Source: CAYQJV01 sp964417925 (lineage in GTDB: Bacteria > Hydrothermota > Tepidihabitantia > B3-TA06 > CAYQJV01). From it: DNA of 49,325 bases. Under the pieces are notes generated by a model. It did not search any database and was not told where the DNA came from. It saw only the letters and a list, made by a program, of their open reading frames with translations. Shown piece by piece: positions 8,671 to 16,290 of the stretch. Positions within the stretch are counted from its first letter, which is position 1. Each line of letters begins with the position of its first letter. The position numbers and the translations under genes are program-made. The stretch lies in contig CAYQJV010000008.1 of the NCBI GenBank assembly GCA_964417925.1, positions 1-49,325 on the forward strand, read 5' to 3'.

Positions 8671-9425
8671 AAAAATTTGAAAATTTCCTCAGGAAGATAG
8701 ACATCCAAAAATATGCATATTTGAGACAAATAAAAACTGTAGAACAAGATTTACCCCGAGAACTTTTGCCTCTTGAAATATTCTATCGGTATTACTGGGA
8801 TACAACTGATTTTAAGGATTATGATGAGGTTTTTGAAATATATTGGTCTGAAAAGCTCAACCCTTACATTTATGAATTTATAAAGAAGTACTTTTATGGT
8901 TGTTCATTACAATTTGTTGAGGAAGGTTTTAGGGCAAGATTGTATCGGATATGGATGTCTATCCTTACTCAGTTTCACTTTCAATATTTATGGAATGCGT
9001 TATTCGTAGAGAAATTAATATCTTCAGCAGAATTAGATATGATGGGAATTGATGCTATTGTGGAATTAGACAATACAAAGGTGGCTATTCAAGTGAAGAA
9101 AGTATCATACAGAAGGGAAGCATCAGACCGTAGATTTACAAGAAGGCAACAAACACATGCTGATATTATTGTAGAAGTACCTTATTTAGTGATAGATGTA
9201 GAAGAACTAAAAAACAAACTAGAAAATCCTAGAGTTAGAGAATCTACAAAAGAAAAATGCAGAAATGCTTTAGACGTGTTCAATAAAAATTTCATTAAGC
9301 TTGATAATGGATTTGTTATATTCAGAGAAAAATATTTAAAACATATATATCAAGTAATACTTGAAAAAATAAAAATAACTGAAAAAGGAAAAAAGATAGC
9401 TTATGAGGAGATTTTGATATGGTAA
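8643..9425 (+). CDS. TaqI-like type II restriction endonuclease
   Basis: A 260-residue protein starting at ATG 8643 after GAGGTG, inside the end of the methyltransferase gene. The core GIDAIVELDNTKVAIQVKK (residues 135-153) fits a PD-(D/E)XK nuclease of the TaqI group: D137 as metal ligand, then Q150-x-K152 where E/D-x-K is more usual. Size and pairing with a TaqI-like methyltransferase support a cognate endonuclease cutting a short palindrome; the site cannot be read from sequence. The stop is 74 bp before the attC site that closes the cassette. Confidence 0.8.
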   Translation: MSRDWKGDLKKFENFLRKIDIQKYAYLRQIKTVEQDLPRELLPLEIFYRYYWDTTDFKDYDEVFEIYWSEKLNPYIYEFIKKYFYGCSLQFVEEGFRARLYRIWMSILTQFHFQYLWNALFVEKLISSAELDMMGIDAIVELDNTKVAIQVKKVSYRREASDRRFTRRQQTHADIIVEVPYLVIDVEELKNKLENPRVRESTKEKCRNALDVFNKNFIKLDNGFVIFREKYLKHIYQVILEKIKITEKGKKIAYEEILIW

Positions 9426-9442
9426 AACGCAAAACCTCATTC

Positions 9443-9457
9443 GGCTTCGGGGCGGAA
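9443..9457. repeat. 15-bp inverted repeat, right arm
   Basis: GGCTTCGGGGCGGAA, exact reverse complement of 7230-7244. Lies between the endonuclease stop and the R'' box of the cassette's attC, in a CTTCG-rich stretch. Confidence 0.85.
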
Positions 9458-9498
9458 CGCTTCGTCGCTTCGCTCCTCGCCCTCACTTCGTTCGGGTC

Positions 9499-9574
9499 AT
9501 ATAACAAGCGAATATGCGGTTCGCTTCGCTCACCCAAACCCTTACGGGCTTCGCATATTCGCCAAACGTTAGGC
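9499..9574 (+). other. attC site of cassette 1
   Basis: R'' ATATAAC (9499-9505), L'' GCGAATATGCG (9508-9518), loop with CTTCG.TC.CCCAAA, L' CGCATATTCGC (9552-9562; 11 perfect pairs with L''), R' GTTAGGC (9568-9574, perfect GTTRRRY). The recombination point would be after G9568. Confidence 0.85.
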
Positions 9575-9606
9575 GACATCTCTTATGGAAAAGGAGGTAG
9601 AAGATA

Positions 9607-11439
9607 ATGAAAGAAGGAATTTACCATTTGAGTGATTTGTTCGAGGGAAATAGGATTTTTTCTATTCCGGACTATCAAAGAAATTATGCTTGGGAAGATA
9701 AGCATTTAGAAGATTTTTACAACGATCTTTTTTATATAGATGGTGAAAAAGAATACTTTATGGGGACTATACTTCTAAGAGAAACTGGTGAAAAAAGAAA
9801 AGAAGCTTCTGGTTTCCGTGAATTTAAAGTCTATGAAGTGATTGATGGCCAACAAAGGCTTACTACAATTTGTATATTCATAAAATCAGCAATTGAAATT
9901 TTAAAGAGTAAAAACGAAGAATCATTAAAGGATTATATAGAAGACCTGAAAGGAACATTCATTATAAAAAGTGGTTTCTTAAGATTGGAACTTTTAGGAG
10001 AAGATAAACGATTTTTTAAAAGTTATATAATTGAAGGGCAAGAGTATCCTGATGAAACTATAACACCTTCTCAAAAAAGATTAAAGAAAGCGAAAATGTT
10101 CTTTAAAGAAAGATTAGGTGATTTATTAATAGATGATATTAAAAACCTTCTTTCTAAATTAACCAGAACAAGAGTTCTTGTCTATACAGTAAAGGAAAAA
10201 GGCGATGCAATGCTTATGTTCGAAACAATAAATGACAGAGGAAAACCTTTGAGTAATCTTGAAAAAACAAAAAGTTTCCTTATGTATCTTGTCTACATCT
10301 CTTCCGGAGGTATAGAACTTACCCAAGATGAACTATTAAAACTACCTGATGAAAAAAGACAACAAATTGTAGAAAATAAAGAAAGGATGGAAAGATTGCT
10401 GAGACTTATTGATGAGAAATTCGGAAAGATATACCGCTATATTGAAACAATAAATGAGAAATACAGCAAGGATGTACAAGAAGATGATATCCAAAGATAC
10501 CATTGGGCATTGTGGTTTGATGGGAATTATAAAGAGAGCTTCAAATATATTGATAAATTGAAAATACACTTTCGTAATTTAATGTTAAATGATAGAGATA
10601 AACTATTAAACCAAGTGGAGAACTATGTTATATCTTTAGAGCAGGTTTTTTATGCTTTTAAAGAAGTTTTTGTTGATAAAATAAATGAATTTGATGAACT
10701 AAAGTATATAGTTTCACTTGGTAGAGTGGGGAATTTTTATCCCTTAATTATATCTATATGGATAAAGAAAGAAGATGAAAAGGAATTCTCAAAAATTTTA
10801 GAAGCTGTAGAGAAGTTCATATTCAGAGTGTTTTTAATAGGAAATAAAAGGTCGGATACTGGAGTCAGCTCTTTTTACAACTTAGCACATGAAATTTTCA
10901 GAGGCAAACTAAGTATAAATAATATCATTAGTAGAATTAAAGACGACGCTCTTTACTATGTGTCTGAATTAGATTTAATCAATGAACTAAATAACGAGAA
11001 CTTTTATAACAGACATTCTTCCCAAGATATAAGGTACATTTTTTACCATTTTGAATTGATGTTAAGAGAGAAAGAGGGAGAACCATTATCATTGAACCTT
11101 GAAGAAATATTAAGCGAAACATATACAATAGAACACATATTGGCAAAAGATTTAAGAAAAGAGCACAGACCAGAAGATTTGAAAGATGATGAAGAATTCG
11201 AGAAACATATTCACAGACTAGGTAATCTGGTATTATGTTCTAGATCCTGGAATTCCAGATATGGAAACAAACCGTTTGAAGAAAAGAAAAAATGTAAAGG
11301 TGAGGAATATTCCTGCTATCAAAAATCAATTTTTAAGTGTCAGCAAAAATTAGCAGAATTTGAGACATTTTCAAAAACCGAGATTGATAAAAGGCAACAG
11401 GAGTTAATAAAATGGATAAAAGAAAGATGGAGTTTTTAG
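9607..11439 (+). CDS. DUF262/DUF1524 (GmrSD-type) restriction nuclease
   Basis: A 610-residue protein with strong ribosome binding site GGAGG. The N-terminal DUF262 domain shows IPDYQRNYAW (20-29) and the ParB-like motif DGQQR (80-84), which in GmrS-type proteins binds and hydrolyses nucleotides. The C-terminal DUF1524 domain (about 505-560) has IEHILAK, HRLGNLVL and a run with WNSRYGNKPF, the H-N-H nuclease pattern seen in GmrD. Fused GmrSD proteins are type IV restriction enzymes against modified phage DNA; related DUF262 proteins also occur in other defence systems, so the exact substrate is uncertain. It is the only gene of cassette 2, consistent with a self-contained defence gene needing no methyltransferase. 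Confidence 0.85.
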   Translation: MKEGIYHLSDLFEGNRIFSIPDYQRNYAWEDKHLEDFYNDLFYIDGEKEYFMGTILLRETGEKRKEASGFREFKVYEVIDGQQRLTTICIFIKSAIEILKSKNEESLKDYIEDLKGTFIIKSGFLRLELLGEDKRFFKSYIIEGQEYPDETITPSQKRLKKAKMFFKERLGDLLIDDIKNLLSKLTRTRVLVYTVKEKGDAMLMFETINDRGKPLSNLEKTKSFLMYLVYISSGGIELTQDELLKLPDEKRQQIVENKERMERLLRLIDEKFGKIYRYIETINEKYSKDVQEDDIQRYHWALWFDGNYKESFKYIDKLKIHFRNLMLNDRDKLLNQVENYVISLEQVFYAFKEVFVDKINEFDELKYIVSLGRVGNFYPLIISIWIKKEDEKEFSKILEAVEKFIFRVFLIGNKRSDTGVSSFYNLAHEIFRGKLSINNIISRIKDDALYYVSELDLINELNNENFYNRHSSQDIRYIFYHFELMLREKEGEPLSLNLEEILSETYTIEHILAKDLRKEHRPEDLKDDEEFEKHIHRLGNLVLCSRSWNSRYGNKPFEEKKKCKGEEYSCYQKSIFKCQQKLAEFETFSKTEIDKRQQELIKWIKERWSF

Positions 11440-11446
11440 AGACGTC

Positions 11447-11534
11447 GCCTAACAGCGGACATACGGCTACGGTGTTTCACACCTTCGCCCAAATTCGGCA
11501 AAGCCGAACTTCGTATGTCCGCCAACCGTTATCG
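11447..11534 (+). other. attC site of cassette 2
   Basis: R'' GCCTAAC (11447-11453, consensus), L'' GCGGACATACG (11455-11465), L' CGTATGTCCGC (11512-11522; 11 perfect pairs), R' GTTATCG (11528-11534). Internal hairpins GGTGTTTCACACC and TTCGGC..GCCGAA are present. Starts 7 bp after the nuclease stop, as usual for cassettes. Confidence 0.9.
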
Positions 11535-11574
11535 GAAATGGCGGGCTTAAGAAAATATAAAAAGACGGAATACC

Positions 11575-12876
11575 ATGAATAACGAAACGAAAAACTACAG
11601 GCAGCTAAAAATCTGGATGAGTGAAGAGGTTGAAGGCATCGAAAATGAAAGATTTAATTCAGAAGATTCGCTAAACAAGATTCCTATACTTTTTAGGAAT
11701 ACAATACCTGAAATACCCTCAACTACTTATGGAACTTTCGCCATCTACAAATATCCGGCAAAATTCATTCCTCAAGTTATTGCTTATGTCCTTAAAAAAT
11801 ATGCCAAACCAGGAATGAAAATATTTGACCCATTCGCAGGTTATGGAACTGTTGGAATAGTGTCTCGTGTTTATGGGTATGAATATGAATTATGGGATTT
11901 GAATCCAATAATAGATGTCATTCATGAAACAGCGATTATGAAACCGCCAAGAGTAAATGTATTCAACTTAATAAAAGACCTTAAAGATTCTAAGGAGGAA
12001 TTTATTCCCAAATGGTCTAATCTAAATTATTGGTTTCCAGAGGATTTTATTCCTGTTCTTTCACGAACCTGGGGGTTTGTGCATTCGTTAGATGATGAGA
12101 CTAAACATATTCTTTTAATTCCCTTAATAAATGTAACAAGGTACTTCTCATATGGTGATGAAAAAGTCCATAAATTGTATAAATCAAAGTATTCCAGAAA
12201 AAAAGTAGAAGAGCTTTTGAAAAAAGATTGGAAAAAACAATTTTATACTATGCTTGAAAAAGAAATATACATTTTACTTAGAAAGATTTGGGAATACAAT
12301 CGTCTTAAGCCAAAAGAAGTCAGATATAAAATAAAATCTGGAATAGATACTTTAGAAACAAAACTGGATCGTGATGTAAATATTCTTATCACCTCCCCAC
12401 CTTATTTACAGGCTCAGGAATATATAAGGTCAACTAAATTGGAACTATTTTGGTTAGGCTATGATGAGAATTATATAAGAAGTTTGAGTAAAAAAGAAAT
12501 TCCATACAGACCAGTAAATAAAATAAAAATCTACTCCGAAAAGTATTATGAATACAGAGATAAAATAAAGGAAGATCATCTTAAGATACTATATGATAGA
12601 TATTTTCACGCAATTTTAAATACTTTCTCATCTCTTGGTGAGAATGTTACGGATTATATGTGTATTTTTGTTGGACCTGCAAAAATAAGAACAACATCAA
12701 TACCTATAGATGACATAATAATTGAACATTTGCAAGAATTTGATTGGCAGCATGAGGTTACATTTATTGATACCATAGTTTCACGAGTTATGTTTGAATC
12801 TAAGGTTAACCCGGCATCCGGTGAAAAGGATAGCAGAATAAAGACGGAACACTTAGTGGTTATGAAAAAGAGGTAA
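11575..12876 (+). CDS. DNA methyltransferase, SPPY type (probably cytosine-N4)
   Basis: A 433-residue protein. YKYPAKFIPQ (58-67) and motif I FDPFAGYGTVG (84-94) are followed much later by motif IV TSPPY (273-277). SPPY favours N4-cytosine (or some N6-adenine) methylation of double-stranded DNA. Motif I precedes motif IV, unlike the common beta arrangement. Residues after SPPY (RSTKLELFWLGYD) match the family pattern. It is followed 5 bp later by a putative endonuclease; the two make up cassette 3 and most likely a second restriction-modification system. Ribosome binding site is weak. Confidence 0.83.
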   Translation: MNNETKNYRQLKIWMSEEVEGIENERFNSEDSLNKIPILFRNTIPEIPSTTYGTFAIYKYPAKFIPQVIAYVLKKYAKPGMKIFDPFAGYGTVGIVSRVYGYEYELWDLNPIIDVIHETAIMKPPRVNVFNLIKDLKDSKEEFIPKWSNLNYWFPEDFIPVLSRTWGFVHSLDDETKHILLIPLINVTRYFSYGDEKVHKLYKSKYSRKKVEELLKKDWKKQFYTMLEKEIYILLRKIWEYNRLKPKEVRYKIKSGIDTLETKLDRDVNILITSPPYLQAQEYIRSTKLELFWLGYDENYIRSLSKKEIPYRPVNKIKIYSEKYYEYRDKIKEDHLKILYDRYFHAILNTFSSLGENVTDYMCIFVGPAKIRTTSIPIDDIIIEHLQEFDWQHEVTFIDTIVSRVMFESKVNPASGEKDSRIKTEHLVVMKKR

Positions 12877-12881
12877 ATAAG

Positions 12882-13859
12882 ATGTGTAGAATCTTGAAAG
12901 GTGATTTGAACAGTCCAAGCAGAGTTAAAGAAAAATTGTACGATTATATTGTAACTCTTAGAGCTGAAATTCTAAAACGTCACAATATAGAATTTGACAT
13001 TGAAGAAATAGGCGAGTTACTACTTTCTGTTTGCCGAAGTAATGATTTTAATGTAATTTCTCAAGAGAGAAATAGAATGTTTTTGGGTGACTCACAAGTT
13101 CAAGAGTGGATAAATAAAAAATTAATACCAAATACTGTAATTGTAAACTTGGACGATGAAGATGTAGTAAGATTGTTAGTATTTTGCCTTGAAATAACTT
13201 ATCAAATGTTCGGTGGAGGTACGAGAGCAACAGTTACTCAGAAAGGATTTAGACAGAGGAGAAGAACTTTTGAGTCAATTCTTGTAGATCAATTTGTAGG
13301 AAAATTGGGAGAAATTTTTGTTAAGAAATTTCTTGAGGAGAGTTATCCAGTAAGTATTGAATTGGATTGGGAAATATCCACGCAAATTGAGAAATATAGA
13401 AATGATATCATGAATGCAAAGAGAAATGTGAGTATAAAATCTTCACCGAGTTTAGCAGGGGTATGGGCTGAAGCCGATATAGGATATGATTATGGAATTA
13501 TGGTTAAATGTTCAGTTCCCCAACAGCCAATATTACAATTTTTTATTGAAGTATGTGGTTTTTCAAGATTATTAGATTTTGCAGAGGAGAGAATTCCACC
13601 TCAGAATGGTCTTTTTAAAGATTACCTTGGAGATATTAGAGAAAGAGTCAGAAAATATAAATGTGGAAAGATTCAGACATCATTAAAAGGATTTATTTGC
13701 GGATATTTTAAAACTTCCAGTTTTTCTCCAATAGAAGAAGGGGCTAATTTGCCATATTTGGGTATAGTTAGGGAGGAAAGATATTTAGTTCCTGTTGATA
13801 AACTTAAATGGACAAAAGACGATTGGAAAAAATTTCTGGAGGAGGTGGAGCTTCTATGA
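12882..13859 (+). CDS. putative PD-(D/E)XK restriction endonuclease
   Basis: A 325-residue protein I assign mainly by context and one motif cluster: GKLGE (140-144), then D175 and VSIKSS (183-188), which fits the E...D-x(n)-[S/E]-x-K layout of PD-(D/E)XK nucleases. The N-terminal 110 residues are helical with acidic stretches and no known domain. It lies between the SPPY methyltransferase and an attC site, so it is the natural partner endonuclease. No family name can be given with confidence. Confidence 0.65.
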   Translation: MCRILKGDLNSPSRVKEKLYDYIVTLRAEILKRHNIEFDIEEIGELLLSVCRSNDFNVISQERNRMFLGDSQVQEWINKKLIPNTVIVNLDDEDVVRLLVFCLEITYQMFGGGTRATVTQKGFRQRRRTFESILVDQFVGKLGEIFVKKFLEESYPVSIELDWEISTQIEKYRNDIMNAKRNVSIKSSPSLAGVWAEADIGYDYGIMVKCSVPQQPILQFFIEVCGFSRLLDFAEERIPPQNGLFKDYLGDIRERVRKYKCGKIQTSLKGFICGYFKTSSFSPIEEGANLPYLGIVREERYLVPVDKLKWTKDDWKKFLEEVELL

Positions 13860-13886
13860 ACACTGTGGTTGTTTGCCCTACACTTC

Positions 13887-13970
13887 CGATAACAGCAGAC
13901 ATATGGCTGTGCTTCGCTCCAAACAAATTTTCCTACGTAAAGACTTCGCATTATCCGCAGAATGTTAGGC
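13887..13970 (+). other. attC site of cassette 3
   Basis: R'' CGATAAC (13887-13893), L'' starting GCAGACATATGG (13895 on), loop with GCTTCGCTCCAAA as in attC 1, imperfect L' CGCATTATCCGCAG (near 13948-13961), R' GTTAGGC (13964-13970). R'' with its flank (TTCCGATAAC) is fully complementary to the start of this cassette at 11528. Confidence 0.82.
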
Positions 13971-14012
13971 GAAATCATATATAATTATCAAAAAAAGGAG
14001 GAAAAGATAAAT

Positions 14013-14815
14013 ATGCTTTCCAAAATGAAAACATATACGCTTCTTTTGTTTACCGCGTTTCTATTTGTTTTTCTAAGTTGTGATATTTTTAACTCTAATG
14101 AACTAAGACCGATAGAGGGTAACATTATATTCAGCATTCAAGAAGGGTATCCAAATCCTGACTCAATTAGTGAGCCAAGTATAATGCTATTAATGGTTAC
14201 AGAGAAGACATACCCTTGTTATAACTGGTCAATAATATCCGAGATAACAGTGCAGGACAATAAAATTTTAATTGATGTTTTAGGTATATATGTTCCTGAA
14301 ATTTGTCTTACTGCTTTGGGACCTGCTACGTCCACGTCGTTTTTAGATATTTCTGAAGGAAAATATTTACTCTATTTTTCCTACAGGGAGGTTATGGATA
14401 GATATGTTCTTACTGTTACCGATTCTTCCATTGAAATTACTGGGGATGCATCACAATTTACTAAACCTAAATGTAAACTCTTCTGGCGTTATCCACCCAA
14501 TTCATTCGTTTACCTATGTAAGACAACTACAGAGACTTTCATGGATATATGAGGATTTTCTGGATATTTTATTAAGCAAGATTGATCTCGAAGAATTTCA
14601 ATTCCCTGATTCTGGTGAAATTCCCTATCCTTGTTTAAGTATGGGAGATATACAAGCTAAATACTTCTTTTAATAAGAAGGATGAGGATTTCGATAAAGC
14701 AGGTGAAATATTAAAATCATATACTCAAAATGTAATAACACAATATCCGGGTGTTAGAATATCATTGATAAATTGGAAGAACAAGAAGTATCTTTCTTGG
14801 TTATTTGACGATTAA
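14013..14815 (+). pseudogene. lipoprotein gene with two frameshifts
   Basis: Start ATG 14013 after AAGGAGG. Residues 1-23 form a lipoprotein signal with lipobox FLSC. The first frame stops at 14552, but coding-like sequence continues in the other frames: around 14505 it passes to a frame reading FTYVRQLQRLSWIYEDFLDI and, after a stop at 14671, to a third frame reading FNKKDEDFDKAGEILKSYTQ and ending LSWLFDD with TAA at 14813-14815. Joined, these give a lipoprotein of about 265 residues. It is the content of cassette 4. Function unknown. Single-base sequencing errors are the alternative to true decay. Confidence 0.6.
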
Positions 14816-14859
14816 GAATGGAATTGGACGATGGCAAAGATGATTATGAAGAAGACTTC

Positions 14860-14932
14860 GTCTAACAGCGTGTTTGCGGGAAGTTACGCTTTTCCAAATG
14901 CCTTCAGCATTTCGCACTGCTGGAGGTTATTT
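14860..14932 (+). other. degenerate attC site of cassette 4
   Basis: R'' GTCTAAC (14860-14866) with flank TTCG matches the complement of this cassette's start (13964) at 9 of 10 positions. L'' AGCGTGTTTGCGG follows, then a loop with CGCTTTTCCAAATGCCTTC like those of the other sites. L' (CGCACTGC) pairs poorly and the candidate R' GTTATTT (14926-14932) departs from GTTRRRY; an alternative R' is GTTTAAC at 15024-15030. The site is therefore either decayed or broken on its right side. Confidence 0.55.
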
Positions 14933-15043
14933 AATAATAGTAAAAAGGTCTGTATTTTCCTAAATTACCAAAAAACTTCCAGCTCTCAAACTTTCGGCTT
15001 TGTTCCTGGCAAGATTTATCATCGTTTAACACCACATAATAAA

Positions 15044-15151
15044 GGTATTTAAGTGAGTTTAAAACAGCCATTAAAATGGTTCTTCGGGTTTATTTTGTTC
15101 TCCATTAATATTTGCATTTTTATTTTTTCATTGTAATACTCACTTAATACC
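15044..15151. repeat. inverted repeat with about 80-bp loop
   Basis: GGTATTTAAGTGAGT (15044-15058) pairs with ACTCACTTAATACC (15138-15151) with one bulge. A small hairpin CCATTAAAATGG lies inside. It overlaps the small minus-strand frame and marks the junction between the cassette array and the minus-strand genes. Confidence 0.6.
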
Positions 15152-15177
15152 TGGTATACAGCGTTTTCTTCATTCAT
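15049..15177 (-). CDS. 42-residue frame behind a consensus promoter
   Basis: Reads MNEENAVYQVLSEYYNEKIK and ends GCFKLT before TAA. The ATG is 8 bases after a perfect -10 box, so it would be translated from an almost leaderless transcript. The composition looks like a real protein N-terminus; it may be a small protein or a gene truncated by the event that created the neighbouring inverted repeat. No homology recognised. Confidence 0.45.
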   Translation of the reverse strand: MNEENAVYQVLSEYYNEKIKMQILMENKINPKNHFNGCFKLT

Positions 15178-15185
15178 TACGGAGA

Positions 15186-15214
15186 ATTATACAAATAAAA
15201 ATAATTATTGTCAA
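15186..15214 (-). promoter_or_regulatory. perfect consensus promoter (minus)
   Basis: On the minus strand: TTGACA (15214-15209), 17-bp spacer, TATAAT (15191-15186). Both boxes match the sigma-70 consensus exactly. It fires away from the AAA+ operon, toward the 42-residue frame and the cassette array, antisense to the array. Confidence 0.8.
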
Positions 15215-15215
15215 T

Positions 15216-15605
15216 TCAAAATTTAACTTTCATTTTCTTGAATTCTTTTACTTTCAGAACAATTTGTTTTTTATTTTTTGAGAGAATACCTAAGTATATG
15301 AATTCTTCTCTATCGGCATTTATCTTATTCAGGAATTCTAAAATAAGAGTATATTCTTTTGAAGAAAGGTTGTATAAATCAATATGATAACCCTTGTAGT
15401 CTCTTATCCTTATAAATCCCTTTTGTATGACCATGGAAAGGAGCATTTTTCTTTCCTCTGCAGTATGAGAAAGTTTTGGAAATTTTTTTAAAGTTTCTTC
15501 AGGAACTTTAAAAAAGCAGGGATTATTGACTGTGGCGGTGTAATGCTCGTTAATTTCAATAATTTCTCCCTCAGGAGAAATCCAGTAACCCTTTCCTAAA
15601 GGCAT
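15216..15605 (-). CDS. hypothetical protein
   Basis: A 129-residue protein starting MPLGKGYWISPEGEIIEINE. No signal peptide or membrane segment. The N-terminus looks like a small beta-rich domain (a motif also seen in phage- or plasmid-type hypothetical proteins); the C-terminal half is basic. It follows a frameshifted gene by about 10 bp and is the last gene of the minus-strand set. Function unknown. Confidence 0.6.
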   Translation of the reverse strand: MPLGKGYWISPEGEIIEINEHYTATVNNPCFFKVPEETLKKFPKLSHTAEERKMLLSMVIQKGFIRIRDYKGYHIDLYNLSSKEYTLILEFLNKINADREEFIYLGILSKNKKQIVLKVKEFKKMKVKF

Positions 15606-15615
15606 TTGCTCGTTT

Positions 15616-15909
15616 TTAAAACTCTTCTATTTCTTTTAACACTAATGAATTTGCCCATTTTGAAATCCAGTTAGTAGGTCTTGGATGGTATAGATAGGGG
15701 AGGGAAATCTTTTCAAATATGTATTTTCCCCTTTAATTCTACTCCATATATCCACTATGTTGTTGTGGTTTACAGAAGGTATGAATATTGTTTTTTCAAG
15801 GCTATTTTCCCAAAATGAATTATTTCCCTTTATCCAGTATACTATTCTTTTCAATCCTGCTGGAATGCTTTTTAAATATTCGTGATGTTTTGTTTCTTTT
15901 GTGTTTCAT
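15616..15909 (-). pseudogene. frameshifted gene of unknown function
   Basis: ATG 15909 overlaps the stop of the TM2-type gene (ATGA) and begins MKHK; the coding signal then moves to another frame reading KETKHHEYLKSIPAGLKRIV and continuing through GNNSFWENSLEKTIFIPSVN, and near 15700 to a third reading LPYLYHPRPTNWISKWANSL, ending EIEEF with TAA at 15616. Two frameshifts in about 290 bp argue for decay. The joined protein would have about 95 residues and no recognised domain. Confidence 0.5.
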
Positions 15910-16219
15910 GCTGAAAAAAGTTTTATGTTTCTCAAAGCTTTAATGTAGTCTCTTATTATTTTTGGAATATGAAATGCATCTATTAACCACCATATTCCCA
16001 TACCTCCAGCAGTTATCCGAAAGAGAATTTGAAGTATATGTAGTGAAATCCCAATAAAAACCACAGAATGTATGCAGTTCCTTTTGACTTTGCCTTTCTT
16101 TTATACTCTTCAATAAATCCATGTTGTTTTTCTGGAGTTAGTTTTTTAAGTTCTTGCTTTACTATCATAGGGAGTTCAGCCATAATGGAGGGTTCAATTA
16201 TGAGTTGTTTTTCTTCCAT
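15906..16219 (-). pseudogene. TM2-domain membrane protein, frameshifted
   Basis: Start ATG 16219 has a strong ribosome binding site (AAGGAGG). The frame reads MEEKQLIIEPSIMAELP, then KSKGTAYILWFLLGFHYIY, the first helix of a TM2 domain, and runs into a stop shortly afterwards. Another frame supplies the second half, LQILFRITAGGMGIWWLIDA followed by FHIPKII, exactly the second TM2 helix and the D-x-F-x-I-P motif. Intact TM2 proteins have a few residues such as LGKWG between the two, so a short deletion of non-multiple-of-three length explains the break. Role of TM2 proteins is poorly known. Confidence 0.72.
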
Positions 16220-16290
16220 GTATCCTCCTTTTATTTTTAATTTTATATATTTCATGAGATTTTCAAAATGAGAAGTATTTTGTAAGAAGT

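Larger units (their letters stand above)
7220..14932 (+). mobile_element. integron-like cassette array (four cassettes)
   Basis: Four gene units in the same orientation are separated by sites with the attC plan: an R'' box (consensus RYYYAAC), a stem arm L'', a loop, the complementary arm L' and an R' box (GTTRRRY). The sharpest evidence is that each cassette's first bases are the reverse complement of its own R'' at the other end, as expected if each was once a circle: GTTAGGCGAC with GTCGCCTAAC (9568/11444), GTTATCGGAA with TTCCGATAAC (11528/13884), GTTAGGCGAA with TTCGTCTAAC (13964/14857, one mismatch), GTTATAT with ATATAAC (7219/9499). Inferred cassettes: 7220-9568, 9569-11528, 11529-13964, 13965 to about 14926. 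No intact integrase is in the window. The right boundary is uncertain; another GTTTAAC lies at 15024. Confidence 0.8.

Noticed and set aside
9322..9579. Open frame on the minus strand across the attC of cassette 1
   Set aside because: Its sequence is simply the translation of the attC hairpin and CTTCG-rich stretch and has no ribosome binding site; frames like this are common over attC sites.
13673..13978. Minus-strand frame over the end of the second endonuclease
   Set aside because: Antisense to a well-supported gene and to the attC of cassette 3; composition follows the opposite strand.
14831..15052. Plus-strand frame after the lipoprotein
   Set aside because: It runs through the degenerate attC site and has no coding character.
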